64,000 nucleotides of DNA, from contig JAAYJT010000042.1 in assembly GCA_012522795.1 (NCBI GenBank), positions 1 through 64,000 on the forward strand. The letters run 5' to 3'. A program made the position numbers and the translations under genes. This document shows positions 34,968 to 42,657 of this stretch, in pieces. Numbering within the stretch: position 1 is the stretch's first letter; each line of letters starts with the position of its first letter. Under the pieces are notes generated by a model that was given only the letters and a program-made list of their open reading frames with translations, made no database searches and had not been told where the DNA came from. The stretch is from Bacteroidales bacterium (GTDB lineage Bacteria; Bacteroidota; Bacteroidia; Bacteroidales; JAAYJT01).

Positions 34968-35939
34968 ATGAAAATTAAGTTAATTTCGGGCGTAACATTA
35001 CTCTTTGTTTTTTCGCTGGCAACTATTTCACTAAATGCCCAAACCCTGGATGATGTTGTCAGTAAGTATAATGCAGCCGCTGAATTTGTAAATTCTGATG
35101 CAATAAAAGCAGCAGGACTTTTAGAAGAAGCCGTTGATCTGGCAAATAAGGTAGGTGCCGAAGCCGATGAATTGAGAATTATGGCTGAAAGTCAGCTTCC
35201 GGCAGTATATTTCAAAATAGCCGGTCAGCACCAGAAAGATGGAGATATAGATGCTGCAATTGAAGCTTTTCGTAAAAGTTTTGACCTTGGCCTTGAATAC
35301 AACGACCCACATACAGTATCCAGGTCCCAGGCTAACCTCGGACGTTTGTATCTCATGCAGGGCAACAATGCCTATCGTGGCGGGGAAAATGAAAAAGCAA
35401 TTGAATATCTGAAGAATTCAGTGAACTTCGATCCTGAAAATGCCAAAACATTTTTACTGATGGGTCTGGCATACAGAAAGCTTGAAAACCTTGAGGAAAT
35501 GACTACTGCAATGGATCAGTCAATAGTTCTGGCTCAAAACGCCGATGATAATCAAACTAAGGCTACTGCCGAGAAAAGTATGCGGGATTATCTTGCAGTA
35601 AGGGCAAATAAAAGTATTCAGGCTAACAAAGGTGCTGAAGCTGTTGAATTTATGCAACTGGCGCTTAAATATGGCGAAGAGGCTCAGACTTATTTCCTGC
35701 TTACTCTGGCATATAACAACCTGAAACAGTGGGATAATGCCCTTGAAGCTGCTGAAAAAGCCCTGGTTCTTGAAAATGATACCCCAACTGACAAGGCAAA
35801 GATCTATTTTGAAATGGGAAATGCCTATCGTGAAAAGGGTAATACTGCCGAAGCCTGCAAGGCATTTAAAAATGCTGCTCACGGTAATTATGCCGAATCT
35901 GCAAATTATCAGATACAGCATGTGCTGAAATGCCAGTAA
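34968..35939 (+). CDS. Secreted TPR-repeat protein
   Basis: The ATG at 34968 begins a clear signal peptide (MKIKLISGVTLLFVFSLATI, ending SLNAQT); earlier starts only lengthen it. The mature 300 residues are TPR repeats, seen as DIDAAIEAFRKSFDLGLEYN, ARLGLYL-like ANLGRLYLMQGNNAY, EKAIEYLKNSVNFDPENA, FLLMGLAYRKLENLEEM and the last EMGNAYREKGNTAEACKAF. It is likely a periplasmic scaffold. No catalytic domain is present. It is a single gene with its own promoter and a terminator behind it. Confidence 0.83.
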   Translation: MKIKLISGVTLLFVFSLATISLNAQTLDDVVSKYNAAAEFVNSDAIKAAGLLEEAVDLANKVGAEADELRIMAESQLPAVYFKIAGQHQKDGDIDAAIEAFRKSFDLGLEYNDPHTVSRSQANLGRLYLMQGNNAYRGGENEKAIEYLKNSVNFDPENAKTFLLMGLAYRKLENLEEMTTAMDQSIVLAQNADDNQTKATAEKSMRDYLAVRANKSIQANKGAEAVEFMQLALKYGEEAQTYFLLTLAYNNLKQWDNALEAAEKALVLENDTPTDKAKIYFEMGNAYREKGNTAEACKAFKNAAHGNYAESANYQIQHVLKCQ

Positions 35940-35965
35940 TATTAATATAAATATCACTTGAAAAG

Positions 35966-36000
35966 ACCTGACAGTTTATCAACAAGCTGTCAGGTTTTCA
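35966..36000 (+). terminator. Rho-independent terminator after the TPR gene
   Basis: A 9-bp stem (ACCTGACAG at 35966-35974 with CTGTCAGGT at 35987-35995) followed by TTTTCATTTT, 27 bases behind the TPR stop. Confidence 0.78.
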
Positions 36001-36021
36001 TTTTATAAAGGTTTAATAACG

Positions 36022-36029
36022 TATTTTTG
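36022..36029 (+). promoter_or_regulatory. Bacteroidota -7 box (TATTTTTG)
   Basis: Matches TAnnTTTG, 25 bases before the glycosyltransferase fusion start. Confidence 0.55.
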
Positions 36030-36053
36030 CGATTGTAAGTCAATTAACCACTG

Positions 36054-38018
36054 ATGAAGCTTTCAATTGTTATCGTTAATTACAATGTCAGGTTTTTTCT
36101 TGAGCAATGTTTGCTTTCGGTTCGGAGAGCTGTTAAAGATATTGATGCTGAAATATTTGTAGTTGACAATAATTCAGTTGACGGATCGGTGAGTATGCTG
36201 GAAGAGAAATTTCCGGAGGTTAAAGTTATTGCCAATAAAGATAATAAAGGTTTTTCAAAAGCTAACAATCAGGCAATCAGGATATCGGAAGGGGAGTATG
36301 TGCTGCTACTGAATCCTGATACTATCGTTGAGGATGACACCCTTTCAAAAGTAGTTTCCTTTATGGATAATCATCCTGATGCCGGTGGTCTGGGTGTGAA
36401 AATGATTGATGGTAAAGGCCGCTTCCTGCCAGAATCAAAACGTGGCTTGCCAACTCCGGCAGTTTCGTTTTATAAGATATTCGGGCTAGCAAAATTATTT
36501 CCAAGATCCAGGGTTTTCGGTCAGTACCACCTGACTTATCTTGATAAAGACCAGACTCATCAGGTGGATGTGCTTAGCGGCGCATTTATGCTTTTGCGCA
36601 GAGAAGCACTTGATAAGACAGGATTGCTAGATGAAGCATTCTTTATGTATGGCGAAGATATTGATCTGTCGTACCGCCTTATTCTGGCCGGTTACAAAAA
36701 TTACTACTATCCTGAGACAAGAATAATACATTACAAGGGCGAAAGCACAAAGAAAACCAGTGTCAATTATGTTCTGACGTTTTATAACGCTATGAATATT
36801 TTTGCCACCAAACATTTCTCAAAACAAAATGCAAGGTTGTTTTCATTTCTAATCAATCTTGCAATCTGGTTCAGAGCAGGAATTTCAATTTTCTGGCGCT
36901 TTATCCGAAGTGCTTTTATGCCTTTGCTCGATGCAACACTCATATATACAGGTGTTTATGTATTAAAGAACTATTGGGAAGATAAATTTATATACCTCGA
37001 AGGGGGGAATTACCCTCCGGAGTTCATGCGGATACTGGTACCTGTATATATTTTAATATGGTTACTTTCAACGTATTACAGCGGTGGATACGATAAACCT
37101 GTAAAACTCATAAAAATACTTCAGGGATTATTTTTCGGAACCATAACCATACTCGTAATTTATGCCCTTTTACCAGAAGCTTTTCGTTTTTCTCGGGCAC
37201 TCATTATTCTTGGCGCTTTCTGGGGGCTTATATCAATGATAGGCATCAGGCTATTGTTACATCTTACCAATATCAGGTTTTTCAGGCTTGGATCGGCTGA
37301 AAATAAAAGATATCTTATAGCCGGGGAATTAGAAGAGGCTGAACGGGTAGCAGAACTGTTGAGAAAAACTGAACTTAACCCAAGCTTCATTGGATTGGTA
37401 AGTGTAAGTAATTCCGGATCAAAGGGTAATGGTTTCATAGGAAGTTTAAGTCAAATAAAGGACATTATTACAATTTATAAGATTGATGAAGTGGTTTTCT
37501 GTGCAAAAGACATACCTGCCAGCAATATGATTGACCTCATGTCAGAACTGGGACAGGAACAGGTAGAATATAAAATAGCACCGCCTGAAAGCCTCTTCAT
37601 TATTGGTAGTAACTCAATTAATGCAACCGGCGATTTGTATATGATTGAAATTAACTCCGTTGCGAGTGCCGGCAACCTGAGGACCAAACGCCTGTTTGAT
37701 GTGATCGCATCGCTTGTAATGCTCGTAATGCTGCCTGTTCTTGTATTTATTGTTAAAAAACCTCTGGGATTCATTCGGAATATATTTTATGTACTCATTG
37801 GCAAGCGTTCATGGGTAGGTTACGAAACCACACAGTCCAGACCCGAAATGCGCCTTCCTGAAATTCGCCAAGGCGTTTTACATCCCATTGATGTTTTGCA
37901 GAAACAGGTTCTCAGTCCTGATGATATTAGCAGGCTGAACATATTATATGCTCGTAATTATAAGGTGATCAATGATTTCAGGATATTACTGAAAGGCTTC
38001 AGAGAACTTGGCAGATGA
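36054..38018 (+). CDS. Family 2 glycosyltransferase fused to a phosphoglycosyltransferase-like membrane domain
   Basis: A 654-residue protein. Residues 1-240 are a GT2 domain of the rhamnosyltransferase (WbbL) kind: SIVIVNYNVRFFLEQCLLSV, VDNNSVDGS, LLLNPDTIV and EAFFMYGEDIDLSYR. Residues about 280-420 hold four or so membrane segments, then a Rossmann-like region (RYLIAGELEEAERVAELLRK). The end has KRLFDVIASLVMLVMLPVL and SWVGYETTQSRPE, which resemble polyprenyl-phosphate glycosylphosphotransferases (WcaJ type), but the catalytic Asp-Glu pair and the LVGPRPE box are changed or missing. It probably makes surface polysaccharide; the second domain may be structural. Confidence 0.82.
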   Translation: MKLSIVIVNYNVRFFLEQCLLSVRRAVKDIDAEIFVVDNNSVDGSVSMLEEKFPEVKVIANKDNKGFSKANNQAIRISEGEYVLLLNPDTIVEDDTLSKVVSFMDNHPDAGGLGVKMIDGKGRFLPESKRGLPTPAVSFYKIFGLAKLFPRSRVFGQYHLTYLDKDQTHQVDVLSGAFMLLRREALDKTGLLDEAFFMYGEDIDLSYRLILAGYKNYYYPETRIIHYKGESTKKTSVNYVLTFYNAMNIFATKHFSKQNARLFSFLINLAIWFRAGISIFWRFIRSAFMPLLDATLIYTGVYVLKNYWEDKFIYLEGGNYPPEFMRILVPVYILIWLLSTYYSGGYDKPVKLIKILQGLFFGTITILVIYALLPEAFRFSRALIILGAFWGLISMIGIRLLLHLTNIRFFRLGSAENKRYLIAGELEEAERVAELLRKTELNPSFIGLVSVSNSGSKGNGFIGSLSQIKDIITIYKIDEVVFCAKDIPASNMIDLMSELGQEQVEYKIAPPESLFIIGSNSINATGDLYMIEINSVASAGNLRTKRLFDVIASLVMLVMLPVLVFIVKKPLGFIRNIFYVLIGKRSWVGYETTQSRPEMRLPEIRQGVLHPIDVLQKQVLSPDDISRLNILYARNYKVINDFRILLKGFRELGR

Positions 38019-38121
38019 TGCGCTGGTTTGTTAGGCAGAATTCTTAAATCAGTTATGATAACAATAGAAAATCTGATTATTGTTATTCAAGTGTATTGCT
38101 GACTTACAAACAAATAAACTT

Positions 38122-38129
38122 TATCTTTG
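38122..38129 (+). promoter_or_regulatory. Bacteroidota -7 box (TATCTTTG)
   Basis: Exact TAnnTTTG match about 90 bases before the E2 start. Confidence 0.55.
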
Positions 38130-38219
38130 TTACCTATTATGAACACGATAAAATCTCAGAAATCATTAATACATATTTAGTTATAAAACATATAAAATCA
38201 TCTTTAAACAAGACCAATA

Positions 38220-39515
38220 ATGACAAATTTTGAAATTATAATGCCCAAGATGGGCGAGAGTGTTATAGAAGCCACAATTATTCGCTGGTTGAAAAAAGAG
38301 GGTGAAATTATTAAAGAAGACGATCCAATCTGTGAAATTGCCACTGATAAGGTTGATTCTGAAATTCCCAGCCCTGTTGAGGGGGTTCTGAAGAAAATCC
38401 TGTTTGCTGAAAATGATGTGGTGCCTGTTGGTACAGCTATTGCCATTATTGATATGGGTGGTGAAGATGCAGAGGAACCTGTAGCAGACAAGCCAGAAAA
38501 ACCTGCGGAGAAGGAAGAAGTTGTTACTGAAACAACTGCTCAGCCTGTTGGAACACCGGCACTTTCTGTTGATGAGCAGGTTACGTCTACCAGATTTTAC
38601 TCTCCTCTGGTAAAAAGTATTGCCAAAGAAGAAAAAATCAGCATTGCCGAGCTTGAAACTATCCCCGGTTCGGGCAAAAACGGACGTCTAACCAAAGATG
38701 ATCTTTTGCAGTATATTAAAAACCGTCAGCAGCCTGTAGTTCAGCCACCAGCAGTTTCAAAACTGGAAGCGCCAAAAGTTGTTACTCCTCCGGTTACAGT
38801 TTCAGGTGATGATGAAGTCTTTGAAATGGATCGTATGAGACGTCTGATTGCCGATCACATGGTGCAGTCAGTTCATACTTCTCCTCATGTAACTTCCTTT
38901 ATTGAGGTAGATGTTACTAACGTTGTGAAATGGCGTGAAAGCATCAAGGATAGTTTCCTGAAGCGTGAAGGTGAGAAGATAACCTATATGCCTATTTTTA
39001 TTGAAGCTACGGCAAAGGTACTGAAAGAATTTCCCAATGTGAACGCTTCAGTTGATGGTTATAAAGTGATACGGCGAAAAAAGATCAATATAGGAATGGC
39101 AACCGCTCTCCCAAATGGTAATCTGATTGTTCCGGTCATCAAAAATGCTGATCAGAAAAATCTTATTGGGCTTGCAAAAGATGTTAATAGCCTTGCAAAT
39201 AAAGCCAGAAATAGTAAACTTAATCCGGATGATATTCAGGGTGGCACTTTTACAATTACCAATTTTGGCACTTTCGACAGTATTACCGGAACACCAATCA
39301 TCAATCAGCCCCAGGTAGCAATATTAGGTATCGGCGCAATAAAGAAAAAACCTGTTGTGCTAGAAACCAAAGACGGCGATGTAATTGCTGTAAGGCATAT
39401 GATGATACTTAGTCTCTCGTACGATCATCGGATTGTTGATGGAGCTTTGGGTGGTATGTTTATAAGAAGAATTGCACAATTGCTCGAAAATTTTGATACT
39501 GAAATGACTATATAA
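38220..39515 (+). CDS. Dihydrolipoamide acyltransferase E2 of a 2-oxoacid dehydrogenase
   Basis: A 431-residue E2 subunit. One lipoyl domain (1-78) carries the lipoylated Lys44 in EIATDKVDSEIPSP. An Ala/Pro/Glu-rich linker leads to the peripheral-subunit-binding domain (about 123-163, FYSPLVKSIAKEEKI to TKDDLLQYI), a second linker and the catalytic domain (about 200-431) with the active-site motif YDHRIVDGALGG. It moves the acyl group from E1 to CoA. The fused E1 gene is the likely partner; the E3 (lipoamide dehydrogenase) gene is not in this window. Branched-chain use is inferred. Confidence 0.92.
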   Translation: MTNFEIIMPKMGESVIEATIIRWLKKEGEIIKEDDPICEIATDKVDSEIPSPVEGVLKKILFAENDVVPVGTAIAIIDMGGEDAEEPVADKPEKPAEKEEVVTETTAQPVGTPALSVDEQVTSTRFYSPLVKSIAKEEKISIAELETIPGSGKNGRLTKDDLLQYIKNRQQPVVQPPAVSKLEAPKVVTPPVTVSGDDEVFEMDRMRRLIADHMVQSVHTSPHVTSFIEVDVTNVVKWRESIKDSFLKREGEKITYMPIFIEATAKVLKEFPNVNASVDGYKVIRRKKINIGMATALPNGNLIVPVIKNADQKNLIGLAKDVNSLANKARNSKLNPDDIQGGTFTITNFGTFDSITGTPIINQPQVAILGIGAIKKKPVVLETKDGDVIAVRHMMILSLSYDHRIVDGALGGMFIRRIAQLLENFDTEMTI

Positions 39516-39587
39516 CTATTTAATTGTCTATAGTATCACAACCTTTATCAATCTTTTTGTCTGAACCTGAAACCTTATTATTTAGGA

Positions 39588-39595
39588 TAGTTTTG
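39588..39595 (+). promoter_or_regulatory. Bacteroidota -7 box (TAGTTTTG)
   Basis: Matches TAnnTTTG, 19 bases before the exonuclease ATG; the only nearby TTTG (39556-39559) is spaced too far for a normal -33 box. Confidence 0.45.
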
Positions 39596-39614
39596 GCAGT
39601 ATATTTATTTGATT

Positions 39615-40439
39615 ATGAATCTGAACCTGACCCGTCCGCTTGCCGTTATTGACCTGGAAACAACCGGTACCAATATTGGCACAGACCGTATTGTTGAAAT
39701 CTGCATTTTGAAAGTTTACCCTGATGGTAAGAAAGAAGTGAAAACTCACAGGGTGAACCCTGAAATTCCAATACCAGCCGAGGTTATAGCCATTCATGGT
39801 ATTAGTGATGAGGATATAAAAGATGAGCCTGTTTTTGCTGACTTAGCTCACCAGTTGTCTCAAATGCTTAACGGCTGTGATCTGTGCGGTTATAATGCAT
39901 TGAAGTTTGATATTCCCTTGCTTGCCGAAGAGTTTTTACGTGCAGGCACCGATTTTGATTTGAAAGGAAGACGTATAGTGGATGTACAGAATATTTTTCA
40001 TAAAATGGAACCACGTAACCTTAGGGCTGCCTATCAGTTCTATTGTAGTAAAGACCTTGAAAATGCCCATAGTGCCGAGGCTGATACAATTGCAACATTC
40101 GAGGTTCTGGATGCTCAGGTCAAAAAATATGAAAATGCTGAGTATAATGATACAAAATCAAAAACTTCATATCCTATAGAAAATGATATTGGCTTTTTAC
40201 ATACGTTTTCAATTTATCATAAATTTTGCGATCTTGCCGGACATCTTATTTTTGACGATAAGGGAAGGGAGACTTTTAATTTTGGAAAATACAAAGGAAA
40301 ACCTGTTGAAGAGGTGTTCAAAAAAGAGCCTTCATATTACGACTGGATGATGAATGCACAATTTCCAAATTATACTAAGAAAGTTATTACAGCTATAAAA
40401 CTTAGAGGTTTTAACAAAGGCTCAGCTCAAATGAAGTAA
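39615..40439 (+). CDS. DEDDh 3'-5' exonuclease (DNA polymerase III epsilon-like)
   Basis: The ATG at 39615 is used rather than a TTG at 39609. The 274-residue protein has the DEDDh motifs: VIDLETTGTN (Asp and Glu), the middle YNALKFDIPLLAEEF and the last HSAEADTIATFEVL (His and Asp). The C-terminal 60 residues (FNFGKYKGKPVEEVFKKEP, YYDWMM) form a DUF3820-like module often attached to such exonucleases in Bacteroidota. Proofreading, repair or RNA trimming are all possible. The next gene is 78 bases on and unrelated. Confidence 0.9.
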   Translation: MNLNLTRPLAVIDLETTGTNIGTDRIVEICILKVYPDGKKEVKTHRVNPEIPIPAEVIAIHGISDEDIKDEPVFADLAHQLSQMLNGCDLCGYNALKFDIPLLAEEFLRAGTDFDLKGRRIVDVQNIFHKMEPRNLRAAYQFYCSKDLENAHSAEADTIATFEVLDAQVKKYENAEYNDTKSKTSYPIENDIGFLHTFSIYHKFCDLAGHLIFDDKGRETFNFGKYKGKPVEEVFKKEPSYYDWMMNAQFPNYTKKVITAIKLRGFNKGSAQMK

Positions 40440-40517
40440 TATATTAAGATTCTAAAGAACTATATATAAGTGAATTAAGCCAGGCTAATAAAAGTAATAA
40501 TTTAATATCACCCCGTC

Positions 40518-41129
40518 ATGAAAATTGTATGTATAGGACGTAATTATATAGAACATGCCAATGAATTGAAAAACCCTATTCCCCAAAAACCTATCTTTTT
40601 TCTGAAACCTGATACCGCATTACTTATTCGTAACCGACCATTTTTCTTTCCGGATTTTTCAAATGATATTCATTACGAACTTGAGCTGGTTTTCAAGGTT
40701 TCGAAAAATGGAAAGAATATTTCAGAGAAATTTGCTCCGGATTATTATAATGAAATCGGACTTGGAATTGATTTTACAGCCCGCGATCTCCAGCAGGAAT
40801 GTAAGGAAAAAGGTTTGCCCTGGGAAATTGCCAAAGGATTTGATCAGTCGGCAGCAATAAGTGAGTTCATACCTATTGAATCATTATCAGATCCGGGAAA
40901 TATTTCATTTCATCTTGTAATGAACGGGCAAACAGTACAACATGGTAAAAGTACCGATATGATTTTCGGGATAAATATAATTATTTCCTATGTTTCATCT
41001 TTTATGACTTTACGTGCCGGTGACCTTATTTTTACCGGAACACCTGCAGGAGTTGGCTCTGTGAAAATAGGAGACAAACTTCAGGGCTACCTCGAAGGTA
41101 AACCAATGATATATTGCGATATAAAATAA
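40518..41129 (+). CDS. Fumarylacetoacetate-hydrolase-family protein
   Basis: A 203-residue single-domain FAH-family protein. It opens with KIVCIGRNYIEHANELKN and keeps the metal and active-site stretches HYELELVFKV, GIDFTARDLQ and IFTGTPAGVG. Short members act as acylpyruvases, oxaloacetate decarboxylases or isomerases of aromatic breakdown; the substrate is not clear. No other aromatic or tyrosine pathway gene is near, so a housekeeping oxaloacetate or acylpyruvate role is more likely. It converges with the alkaline phosphatase gene without a visible shared terminator. Confidence 0.87.
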   Translation: MKIVCIGRNYIEHANELKNPIPQKPIFFLKPDTALLIRNRPFFFPDFSNDIHYELELVFKVSKNGKNISEKFAPDYYNEIGLGIDFTARDLQQECKEKGLPWEIAKGFDQSAAISEFIPIESLSDPGNISFHLVMNGQTVQHGKSTDMIFGINIIISYVSSFMTLRAGDLIFTGTPAGVGSVKIGDKLQGYLEGKPMIYCDIK

Positions 41130-41178
41130 TCAGACTAAGTTTCTTTGAGCCGGTTGTTTCAGAGAAGCTAATTACTGA

Positions 41179-42585
41179 TCAACGATCCCAAAACAAGAAT
41201 ACTGATTTTGCTATTTCTGTATTCTGCACAAATGGTCCATGAACCGGATCGAACTCATCAGCGAGAAATCTGAAAATCTCACTTCCTTTTCCACGTACAT
41301 AAAGTGGCACCAATGAATTAGTATGATCTTTGCTATACCAGTTCATTTCGGGTAAATTGCCTTTTCCGTTCGACTTGACCTGAGTAACAACCTGATCTCC
41401 TTCCACAGGTCCGCAAAGCATACCGGTTTCGTGATCAGCAGTTACAATTACCAGTGTTTCATCCCAACTGCTATACTTTTCAATCCAATCAACCACAGCA
41501 GCGATTGCTTTGTTAAAATCATGAGTTTCTTCAATTACCCTTCCTGATTGATTTGCATGTGCAGCCCAGTCAATTGCGCCTCCTTCAATCATAACAAAAA
41601 ATCCTTTAGGATTTTGATTTAAAACATTCAGAGCTGCCAGTGACATTTGTGCCAAATCAGGCAAACCTGTATTCATAGGTTGCTTCCATGGAATTTCCTC
41701 ATCATCATTTTTTCTGCTTTGCTGAAGTGTGGAATGTACTTTCGGTATACCTAGTAGCCTGTGGGGTAATTTCTCTCCTCTGGCAATCGCTGCAAAATCA
41801 GTGCTGTCAGTAATTAAAGCCCATGCATCTGGTTTTGAATCACCATTAATGTCGCTTACCGTATATTCAACACTGTCAATTACAAATTTTGTTACTGACT
41901 TGTCTGCCGTAAGTTGTTCCCATAATTGTGAACCACCCACATATTTGTAATTAGCTTCATCAGGTTCACCGTCATTATTCAATTCTGGATGTCCGCAACC
42001 CATCAGCACATCAAGTTTTGTATTCAGAATTTGCTGCTTTGCTATTTGCTCATATCTGTTACGGTGCACACTATTGGCTGAAAATCCTGCAGGGGTTGCA
42101 TGTGATAACATAACACTTGTAACAACTCCGGCTGATTTTCCAATTTCTTTTGCAAGTTCAGTAGCGTGTTTCAGTGTATCGCCGTGAATATCAAGCCCAA
42201 TAGCTGAATTATAAGTTTTATAACCAGTTGATAAGGCTGTTGCTGCCGCTCCTGAATCAGTAAAGTTCGATTTAAGATAGGCGGTGTCATTCCTGGCATA
42301 ACGTGGGCTATAACCTGTGGTATATCCATCATCTGAATCTTTATTAGTAATGGCAGAATAAGTAGCTTGAGCTAATTTTAACCATTCATCACCTTCAAAA
42401 ACAAGTTTGCCTGCTTCGCCATACATAAACATGCTTGTTGCATCCACATGGTTAAAACCCATGCCATCACCAATGAAAACAATAATATTCTTAGGGACAT
42501 CGTCCGTTTTTTTAGGCTTTGAACACATTAGGTTCAATGTAATTACTGCAACTAATGGCAGATAAAGAAGAGATTTGATTTTCAT
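41179..42585 (-). CDS. Secreted alkaline phosphatase
   Basis: A 468-residue exported enzyme with a signal sequence (1 to about 22) that ends near a cysteine (NLMCSK), so a lipoprotein is possible although Met at -1 is unusual. The metal site begins IIVFIGDGMGFNHVD. The phosphorylated serine is in FTDSGAAATALSTG, later ligands are in MIEGGAIDWAAHANQ, VTADHETGM and the late DHTNSLVPL. It frees phosphate from esters in the periplasm or outside. It has its own promoter (TTTG and TATTTTTG boxes, 19 bases apart). Confidence 0.93.
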   Translation of the reverse strand: MKIKSLLYLPLVAVITLNLMCSKPKKTDDVPKNIIVFIGDGMGFNHVDATSMFMYGEAGKLVFEGDEWLKLAQATYSAITNKDSDDGYTTGYSPRYARNDTAYLKSNFTDSGAAATALSTGYKTYNSAIGLDIHGDTLKHATELAKEIGKSAGVVTSVMLSHATPAGFSANSVHRNRYEQIAKQQILNTKLDVLMGCGHPELNNDGEPDEANYKYVGGSQLWEQLTADKSVTKFVIDSVEYTVSDINGDSKPDAWALITDSTDFAAIARGEKLPHRLLGIPKVHSTLQQSRKNDDEEIPWKQPMNTGLPDLAQMSLAALNVLNQNPKGFFVMIEGGAIDWAAHANQSGRVIEETHDFNKAIAAVVDWIEKYSSWDETLVIVTADHETGMLCGPVEGDQVVTQVKSNGKGNLPEMNWYSKDHTNSLVPLYVRGKGSEIFRFLADEFDPVHGPFVQNTEIAKSVFLFWDR

Positions 42586-42612
42586 AATGCTAAAATTTCA
42601 ATTAAAAAAATA

Positions 42613-42643
42613 CAAAAATACTTAAACATGAGTTGTAAACAAA
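42613..42643 (-). promoter_or_regulatory. Bacteroidota promoter of the alkaline phosphatase gene
   Basis: On the minus strand TTTG (42643-42640), 19 bases, then TATTTTTG (42620-42613), followed after 27 bases by the ATG. Both boxes and spacing fit the Bacteroidota sigma-A consensus, the best promoter seen in the window. Confidence 0.7.
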
Positions 42644-42657
42644 TTACAAGTTAAGGA

